NCBI GenBank assembly: GCA_902462495.1
Contig: CABQCC010000055.1
Coordinates: 1-10,243, forward strand
Length of the DNA stretch: 10,243 nt
From: an uncultured Eubacterium sp.
GTDB taxonomy: Bacteria; Bacillota; Clostridia; Oscillospirales; Acutalibacteraceae
Direction: 5' to 3'
Numbering within the stretch: the stretch's first letter is position 1; every line of letters starts with the position of its first letter. Shown here piece by piece: positions 5,715 to 10,243 of the stretch. The notes beneath the pieces were generated by a model. It had not been told where the DNA came from. It did not search any database and saw only the letters and a program-made list of their open reading frames with translations. The translations under genes were made by a program, and so were the position numbers.

Positions 5715-6377
5715 TTACTTGCCCTCCTTTTCTGCCGACGGACATTGTGCACAGTTGCCTGTACAACCTGTCTTTTTCTTTTCTTTCTTGCTTACGCCGA
5801 GTTTGTTCATCAAAGCGCAGAGAAGTGAAAGCACCAAGAATGCACCCGGAGCAAGAATGAAGAGTGAAATAGGCTCATAGCTTTCAGGCAACACACGAAG
5901 TCCGAAAACTGTGCCATTGCCGAGGATTTCTCTGATAATACCGATAGTTGTAAGACCGATTGTGAAACCGATGCCAATACCGACACCGTCAAAAATTGAA
6001 AGAACAACGCTGTTCTTTGAAGCATAAGATTCCGCTCTGCCGAAAATGATGCAGTTTACAACGATGAGTGGGATGAAAATACCCAAACTGCTGTAAAGCG
6101 GAGTGAGGAATGCATGCATAAGCATTTCTACAATAGTTACAAATGAAGCAATAATGATGATATAAACAGGCACTCTTACGCCGTTTGGAATAACCTTACG
6201 CAAAAGAGAAATAATCATATTTGACATAACGAGAACTGCCATTGTGGCAACACCCATACCAAGACCGTTGAGTGCGCTTGTTGTTACCGCCAAGGTAGGA
6301 CACATACCAAGCATAAGTACAAAGGTAGGATTTTCCTTGATGATACCGTTATAAAGTCTTTCTAAAATACCCTTCAA
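5715..6377 (-). CDS. rnfE: RNF complex subunit RnfE (integral membrane)
   Basis: RnfE (NqrD family) is a multi-pass membrane subunit that pairs with RnfA in inverted topology; structures of NQR/RNF place a [2Fe-2S] cluster at their interface. The 220-aa protein has six hydrophobic segments and the conserved cysteines LGMCPTLAV (C26) and VVNCIIFGRAE (C109), plus GVGIGIGFT and a REILG segment. Odd feature: a hydrophilic, lysine-rich C-terminal tail with C205, C209 and C212 (TGCTGNCAQCPSAEK), not needed for the family fold. ATG at 6377 follows a G-rich SD (AGAGAGGGGGAG). The tail is also the stretch encoding the rnfA ribosome binding site, and TAA is followed directly by the rnfA ATG. Confidence 0.95.
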   Translation of the reverse strand: MKGILERLYNGIIKENPTFVLMLGMCPTLAVTTSALNGLGMGVATMAVLVMSNMIISLLRKVIPNGVRVPVYIIIIASFVTIVEMLMHAFLTPLYSSLGIFIPLIVVNCIIFGRAESYASKNSVVLSIFDGVGIGIGFTIGLTTIGIIREILGNGTVFGLRVLPESYEPISLFILAPGAFLVLSLLCALMNKLGVSKKEKKKTGCTGNCAQCPSAEKEGK

Positions 6378-6394
6378 AAAAATCTCCCCCTCTC

Positions 6395-7033
6395 TTACTG
6401 TGCCTGTGCGGAATCCGCACCGCCGAAGTTTGCTTGATAGAAAGCAATACCGGCATTGACCGCCTCTGTTACGGCATTTGTTGTGATTGTTGCACCTGAA
6501 ATTGCATCAATCTCAGTATCAGCCGTAGCGCCTGACTTTGTATAGCTCAAAGTTTGTGCCGGCTTGCCCTTGAACTGATTTTGGAAATCAGGATCTGCAC
6601 ATTTTGAGCCAAGACCTGCTGTTTCGCTGTTGCTGATTACAGTAAAGCCTGTAAGCTTGTCATCCTTGATACCGATTGCAACATCAATCTCACCGCCGTA
6701 GCCGTTTGGTGAACTTGAAGCAATGATATAGCCCTCTGTGTCGCCGTTTGATGACTTAACTTCAAGAGCGTCTGTTACAGCACAGCCTGCAAGACCGTTT
6801 TTGTTAAAAAGTTTTGTTGATTTTTCAATCATTTTGTCGAGTCCGTCAACCTCGCCGAACTCTTTGGCATCGGCATAAACAACCTTATAAGCCGCTGCCT
6901 TTTGATTAATTTCCGCCTGTTCGATAGGACCTTTGGTAATTTGGTTTACAACAGCCAAAGCCGCAACGGCAACCAAGGTGATAATAACCAAAACCAATGT
7001 GTTTTTGAACAAGCCTGATTTTTTCTTTTCCAT
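6395..7033 (-). CDS. rnfG: RNF complex subunit RnfG (FMN covalently bound)
   Basis: RnfG is a membrane-anchored subunit whose FMN is attached to a threonine by ApbE, on the extracytoplasmic face. The 212-aa protein has one N-terminal membrane segment (about 10-30) and then an FMN-binding domain: GYIIASSSPNGYGGEIDVAIGI (101-122), SETAGLGSK (136-144), DFQNQFKGK (149-157) and the flavinylation motif DAISGATITTNAV (176-188), with T182 as predicted acceptor. A second SGAT lies at 167-170 but lacks the D-x-x and ITT flanks. ATG at 7033 shares its A with the rnfD stop; the SD AAAGGAG lies inside rnfD. A 17-nt gap separates it from rnfE. Confidence 0.96.
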   Translation of the reverse strand: MEKKKSGLFKNTLVLVIITLVAVAALAVVNQITKGPIEQAEINQKAAAYKVVYADAKEFGEVDGLDKMIEKSTKLFNKNGLAGCAVTDALEVKSSNGDTEGYIIASSSPNGYGGEIDVAIGIKDDKLTGFTVISNSETAGLGSKCADPDFQNQFKGKPAQTLSYTKSGATADTEIDAISGATITTNAVTEAVNAGIAFYQANFGGADSAQAQ

Positions 7034-8070
7034 TACTGTGCATCTCCTTTCGCTTTAACTGAGCCGAAAGGCTTTGGAACAGTTATTTTTTCAATCAACG
7101 GAACAAGAAGGTTGCAAATGATGATTGCATATGAAACACCCTCTGCCGATGAACCTACAACTCTGAACATTGCTGTTACGAAGCCGAGAAGCACACCGTA
7201 AAGGAGTTGTCCCTTTGGAGAAATCGGGCTTGTTACATAGTCGGTTGCCATAAAGAATGCACCGACAAGGAGTCCGCCTGACAAAGCCTCGCTCAAAAGG
7301 TAATTTACAGTTACTGTGTCACCCTGAACAAGTTTGATGATTGCGATGAACGCAACAGTTGAAAGAATATATGCTCCCGGAATACGGATTGAAATAACCT
7401 TTTTGATAAGGAGATATGCGGCACCGATTAAGATAGCAAAAGCCGAAACTTCACCGATACAACCGCCGTGCATACCAAGGAACAATGATGTCAAATCAAG
7501 AGTTTTGCCGTCACCAAGCTGTGCAAGAGGTGTTGCGCCTGCAACAGCATCAATAGCAGTATCTGTTTTGCCTGCAAGGAGATAAAGACAATCTTTGATT
7601 TTGCCGTCCTTGAAAAGTTCGCCAAATGATGCGCTGTATACCTTATACATTGCAAAGTCGCTCATTTTTGCTGCGAATGAAATGAGGAGGAAGCATCTTG
7701 CACCGAGTGCAGGGTTCATAAAGTTCTGACCCAAGCCACCGAAAAGCATTTTTACAATAACGATTGCAAAGCCGCTGCCGAGAACAGGTATGTACCAAGG
7801 CACGCTTGCAGGAAGGTTAACAGCCAAAATAAGACCTGTCACCAACGCACTGTTGTCAAAAATTGTAATCGGTCGCTTTGTGATAACCTCAAAAAGAAGT
7901 TCAAAAAGAACACTTGATACAACGCAAAGAACGGTTACGAACAATGCAGGAAGTCCGAAATGGTAGATGCCGAATGCAAGAATCGGCAAAAGTGCCAAAG
8001 CAACATCGCCCATAATTGTTTTGGTGCTGTCCTGTGTTCTTAAATGCGGAGATACCGAAACATTATACAT
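7033..8070 (-). CDS. rnfD: RNF complex subunit RnfD (membrane, flavinylated)
   Basis: RnfD is an integral membrane subunit of the NqrB/RnfD family that carries a covalent FMN and belongs to the ion-translocating core. The 345-aa protein has about ten hydrophobic segments, the family motif GGLGQNFMNPALGAR (111-125), the flavinylation-site region DAVAGATPLAQL (174-185, predicted acceptor T180) and ATDYVTSPISPKGQ near 275-288. The acceptor motif reads AGAT where S/T-G-A-T is usual; the threonine itself is kept. The ATG at 8070 has a strong AAAGGGGG ribosome binding site formed by the end of rnfC. Its TAA overlaps the rnfG ATG by one base, indicating translational coupling. Confidence 0.95.
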   Translation of the reverse strand: MYNVSVSPHLRTQDSTKTIMGDVALALLPILAFGIYHFGLPALFVTVLCVVSSVLFELLFEVITKRPITIFDNSALVTGLILAVNLPASVPWYIPVLGSGFAIVIVKMLFGGLGQNFMNPALGARCFLLISFAAKMSDFAMYKVYSASFGELFKDGKIKDCLYLLAGKTDTAIDAVAGATPLAQLGDGKTLDLTSLFLGMHGGCIGEVSAFAILIGAAYLLIKKVISIRIPGAYILSTVAFIAIIKLVQGDTVTVNYLLSEALSGGLLVGAFFMATDYVTSPISPKGQLLYGVLLGFVTAMFRVVGSSAEGVSYAIIICNLLVPLIEKITVPKPFGSVKAKGDAQ

Positions 8071-8073
8071 AAT

Positions 8074-9417
8074 TTACTTTACCCCCTTTGCTTTTTGTCT
8101 GTTAAGTTCTTTTCTTACCTCTGCCTTGCCGACATTGAAAAGGTGGGTAAGAGGAATTCTTGCCGGGCAGGTATATGAGCAACAGCCACACTGTACACAT
8201 TCCATACCGCCCAAATCCGCAAAAGCAGTGAATTTGCTCTGCTTAACAGCCTTTGCAAGCATTTGCGGAACAAGATTTGACGGACAAACACTTACGCATC
8301 TGCCACAGTGAATACAATTTGTAGCCTCAACAGAAGCAACATCGTCCTCTGTGAAAGCGAGAATAGACGCAGAAGTCTTTTGAACAGGCACTTCGAGTGT
8401 GCTCATAGCAAAGCCTGTCATCGGACCGCCCGAAATAACCTTGACTGCATCTTCCTTCAAGCCGCCACACTTTTCGATTACATACTGATGGCTGCAACCG
8501 ATTGGCACTTTGAAGTTGTTGCACTGATTAACGCCGTCACCTGTTATGGTCATATACCTGTAAATAAGAGGAATATTCTCATAAAGTGCATTGTAAATCG
8601 CAAAACATGTTGATGAGTTTACAACAACGCATTTTGCATCGGCAGGAAGCATTTTTGAATTAATCTTTCTGCCTGTTACGGCATAGATAAGTGAACGCTC
8701 ACCACCCTGCGGATACTTTGTTTTAAGCTCGCAGATGTCCATATTATCATCAGGTTGAATAAAGCCCTTGATAACCTTGATTGAATCGTTCTTGTTGTCC
8801 TCAATGCCGAAAATAGCCTTTGCATTTGGCAAAAGTCTCTGAATTTGGCGAACTGCCTTAACAATCTGCTCGCCCTTTTCAAGCATAATACGATAGTCAA
8901 CGGTAAGATACGGTTCACACTCACAGCCGTTGATGATGATGGTGTCGATTTCATCGGCATTTTTAGGTGACAGTTTTACACCTGTCGGGAAGCCTGCGCC
9001 ACCCAAACCGATAACGCCTGCGTCCTTGATTTTTTGGAGAACTTCCTCGACGGTCAAATCATCGGGATTTGACTTAACGCCCATTCCCTCGACTTCTTCA
9101 TCGAGTCCGTCATTTTCAACAACAATGGATTTTACAAGACTGCCGTTGATTACTCTGCGGTTTTCGATAGATTTTACCGTGCCTGAAACCGAGCTGTGCA
9201 CGGGTGCGGAAATAAATCCGCCTGCCTTCGCAATCATCTGACCTTTAAGCACTCTGTCACCCGGATTTACGAGTGGCTCGGCAGGTGCGCCGATATGTTG
9301 GCTCAAAGGATAAACGGTTACAGAAGAAGCATTAATTGCGGTGATAGGAAAATCTTTTGAAAGCTCCTTGCCCTCATAAAGATGAAGTCCCTTTTTTAAT
9401 GCTTTTCTTTTCTTCAT
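8074..9417 (-). CDS. rnfC: RNF complex subunit RnfC (NADH/FMN- and Fe-S-binding, peripheral)
   Basis: RnfC is the cytoplasmic peripheral subunit of ferredoxin:NAD+ oxidoreductase (RNF). It carries non-covalent FMN and two [4Fe-4S] clusters and exchanges electrons with NAD(H). In the 447-aa protein: the N-terminal KGLHLYEGKELS region, the glycine-rich nucleotide/FMN-site motif GLGGAGFPTG at 137-146, GCECEPYLT at 164-172, YPQGGERSLI at 235-244, and two Cx2Cx2Cx3CP cluster motifs at C368/371/374/378 and C407/410/413/417. The length is normal for the short RnfC form; the long C-terminal repeat tail of proteobacterial RnfC is absent. The ATG at 9417 is preceded by AGAGGATG-type pairing and starts with a basic MKKRKALKKG segment. 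First gene of the operon, 3 nt upstream of rnfD. Confidence 0.96.
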   Translation of the reverse strand: MKKRKALKKGLHLYEGKELSKDFPITAINASSVTVYPLSQHIGAPAEPLVNPGDRVLKGQMIAKAGGFISAPVHSSVSGTVKSIENRRVINGSLVKSIVVENDGLDEEVEGMGVKSNPDDLTVEEVLQKIKDAGVIGLGGAGFPTGVKLSPKNADEIDTIIINGCECEPYLTVDYRIMLEKGEQIVKAVRQIQRLLPNAKAIFGIEDNKNDSIKVIKGFIQPDDNMDICELKTKYPQGGERSLIYAVTGRKINSKMLPADAKCVVVNSSTCFAIYNALYENIPLIYRYMTITGDGVNQCNNFKVPIGCSHQYVIEKCGGLKEDAVKVISGGPMTGFAMSTLEVPVQKTSASILAFTEDDVASVEATNCIHCGRCVSVCPSNLVPQMLAKAVKQSKFTAFADLGGMECVQCGCCSYTCPARIPLTHLFNVGKAEVRKELNRQKAKGVK

Positions 9418-9476
9418 TAAAAAACATCCTCTCTACTCTTTTAGACATAAATTTTTAATCCAACTAAATTTTATGC

Positions 9477-9503
9477 TTATAATAATATAGCATATTATTA
9501 TAA
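9477..9503. repeat. 11-bp perfect inverted repeat across the rnf promoter -10
   Basis: Two perfect 11-bp arms, TTATAATAATA and TATTATTATAA on the minus strand, flank the 5-nt spacer TGCTA. The dyad covers part of the promoter spacer, the whole -10 and the expected start site. It could be an operator, a cruciform/DNA-melting element, or a weak AT-only hairpin behind the upstream gene. No T-tract follows it, which argues against a normal terminator. The low-complexity A/T arms mean chance is not excluded. Confidence 0.6.
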
Positions 9504-9512
9504 AATTTTCAA
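9484..9512 (-). promoter_or_regulatory. Probable promoter of the rnf operon (extended -10)
   Basis: On the minus strand there is TTGAAA (9512-9507, 5 of 6 with the -35 consensus), a 17-nt spacer, and TATATT (9489-9484, 5 of 6). TGC immediately before the -10 makes it an extended -10. A start near 9477 would give a leader of about 60 nt before rnfC. It is the only good housekeeping-type promoter seen between the GTPase/NYN gene and rnfC, so it probably drives all six rnf genes. Confidence 0.75.
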
Positions 9513-9530
9513 CAGTAAAACTATACTCAA

Positions 9531-10243
9531 CTAGTGATTATTTTCAATTATATTGCGAATATTCTCCTCTGCCGATTTCACCTCGCCCTGAAATTCACGG
9601 GAGGAAACACGCAAAGCCCCATTACCGAGGATAATAACCTGCTCAAGTGCATCGGAGGTGACAACTCTGACCTTGTGATTTTTTGCCAAATCAAGCGAAG
9701 CCTTTTCGATATACATATCTGCGGTTTCAGCCTCTTTGGTGTAAACAACGGTGATGTTGTTCACCTTTTCGATTTCACGGTGATTGCCTTTGACCTTGTA
9801 GGCATCAAAAACAACAATAACCTCGCACCTCTTATATCCCTGATAATTGCAGAGAATATTGATGAGTGCATTTCTTGCCCCATCAATACTGCTGTCGGCA
9901 AGATTTTTCAAATTATCCCACGAAAAAATGACATTGTAGCCGTCGACCAAAAGATATTCGGGACCCTCATATTTTGGAGCTTTCGGCATTTTTTTAGGGT
10001 TTGGTTTCTCTGTTTTTTCGGTAAAGGTGAAGTGGCTGTTATTTGGGTTTTTGTGCTTAATTTTTCCGTAGGTTTGCTCAAAAATCTCCATGAGTTCCTT
10101 ATCAAGCGCAAACAAATCGTTTTTGTCTGCATAGCTTGACATCCTGCCGACCGATTGGCTTGAGGCGTACTCGCTTTTTGGTATTGAAAGTATGCTCGGC
10201 AAGTGCATATGACTTTTGACCTCGTCCCACTTAACATTATAGC
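9531..10243 (-). CDS. C-terminal part of TetM/EF-G-like GTPase fused to a YacP-type NYN domain (partial, 5' end outside window)
   Basis: The frame stays open to the right edge, reading YNVKWDEVKSHMHLPS before the linker, so the ATG at 10208 is an internal methionine and not the start. That stretch resembles the end of the ribosomal-protection-type GTPases of Clostridia (pattern HGAG-x-x-V-K-W-D-x-V-x-x-x-MH), as I remember the family. A charged, proline/lysine-rich linker follows. Then comes a NYN (YacP/DUF901) nuclease-like domain: LLVDGYNVIF about 86-95 residues after the internal Met, NYQGY, VVFDAYKVKG, YTKEAETADMYIEKA and VTSDALEQ, with the acidic residues expected of a PIN-like metal site. 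Family knowledge: YacP is related to Rae1, a ribosome-associated mRNA endonuclease, so the fusion suggests a ribosome-linked GTPase that also cleaves RNA. Substrate and activity are inferred. It should not be called tetracycline resistance on this evidence. The stop is TAG at 9531. Confidence 0.85.
   Translation of the reverse strand, partial: YNVKWDEVKSHMHLPSILSIPKSEYASSQSVGRMSSYADKNDLFALDKELMEIFEQTYGKIKHKNPNNSHFTFTEKTEKPNPKKMPKAPKYEGPEYLLVDGYNVIFSWDNLKNLADSSIDGARNALINILCNYQGYKRCEVIVVFDAYKVKGNHREIEKVNNITVVYTKEAETADMYIEKASLDLAKNHKVRVVTSDALEQVIILGNGALRVSSREFQGEVKSAEENIRNIIENNH

Noticed and set aside
4323..9417. Operon as Na+-NQR instead of RNF
   Set aside because: The presence of RnfB with about five Fe-S clusters, RnfC with two Cx2Cx2Cx3CP motifs, gene order C-D-G-E-A-B and no NqrF identify RNF.
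9477..9503. Intrinsic terminator for the GTPase/NYN gene
   Set aside because: The stem is all A/T, no T-run follows it, and it overlaps a good promoter; an operator or DNA-structure role is at least as likely.
9534..10139. 201-codon open frame on the plus strand opposite the NYN domain
   Set aside because: It lies wholly antisense to a clearly conserved coding region, shows no family motif and has no convincing ribosome binding site; it is a shadow frame.
9531..10243. Tetracycline resistance gene of the TetM class
   Set aside because: Only the C-terminal tail and NYN domain are visible; this family is a housekeeping-like clostridial GTPase and nothing here shows resistance or mobile DNA.
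1..10243. CRISPR array, tRNA, rRNA, riboswitch, insertion sequence or prophage remnants
   Set aside because: I saw no regularly spaced direct repeats, cloverleaf, conserved riboswitch core, transposase motif or terminal inverted repeat; the intergenic regions are 140 bp or less.

Overview
The window reads as chromosomal sequence of an anaerobic, endospore-forming member of the Clostridia, most likely Ruminococcaceae/Oscillospiraceae. The reasons are moderately AT-rich DNA, strong AGGAG-type ribosome binding sites, a complete six-subunit RNF complex, sporulation genes yabP/yabQ, and a TetM-like GTPase fused to a YacP-type NYN nuclease domain, an arrangement I know from Clostridia. Every credible gene is on the minus strand, so transcription runs from high to low coordinates. 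Plus-strand open frames are shadows.

Layout in the direction of transcription: (1) 10243-9531, the 3' end of the translation-factor-like GTPase/NYN fusion, cut by the window edge. (2) A 113-bp intergenic region with a strong extended -10 promoter embedded in an 11-bp perfect inverted repeat. (3) 9417-4323, a tightly packed rnfCDGEAB operon. (4) A 110-bp intergenic region with a near-consensus promoter preceded by a 20-bp TTGTGA/TCACAA palindrome. (5) 4212-3214, a lipoprotein of two FMN-binding-like repeats with its own promoter and a strong terminator. (6) A 140-bp AT-rich gap with a promoter placed so close to the apbE start that the mRNA may be leaderless. (7) 3073-552, apbE, a membrane-anchored FMN-binding-domain protein, a NusG-domain-II protein and a Gx-type membrane protein, ended by a terminator. 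(8) 500-7, yabP and yabQ, with a sigma-E-like promoter whose -35 lies inside that terminator hairpin.

How it fits together: RNF couples ferredoxin:NAD+ oxidoreduction to ion pumping across the membrane and needs FMN covalently attached to RnfG and RnfD. ApbE is the extracytoplasmic enzyme that attaches it. The remaining surface proteins (tandem-repeat lipoprotein, RnfG-like FMN protein, NusG-II protein, Gx membrane protein) resemble the accessory parts of Gram-positive flavin-based extracellular electron transfer and flavinylation loci. The most interesting inference is that these accessory proteins form a side branch for RNF electrons, or a related extracytoplasmic redox relay. Strikingly, they carry altered flavinylation motifs (AGCT twice, AKST once, AGAT in RnfD) instead of the usual S/T-G-A-T/S, while RnfG keeps a canonical SGAT. 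No tRNA, rRNA, CRISPR, insertion sequence or riboswitch was seen.
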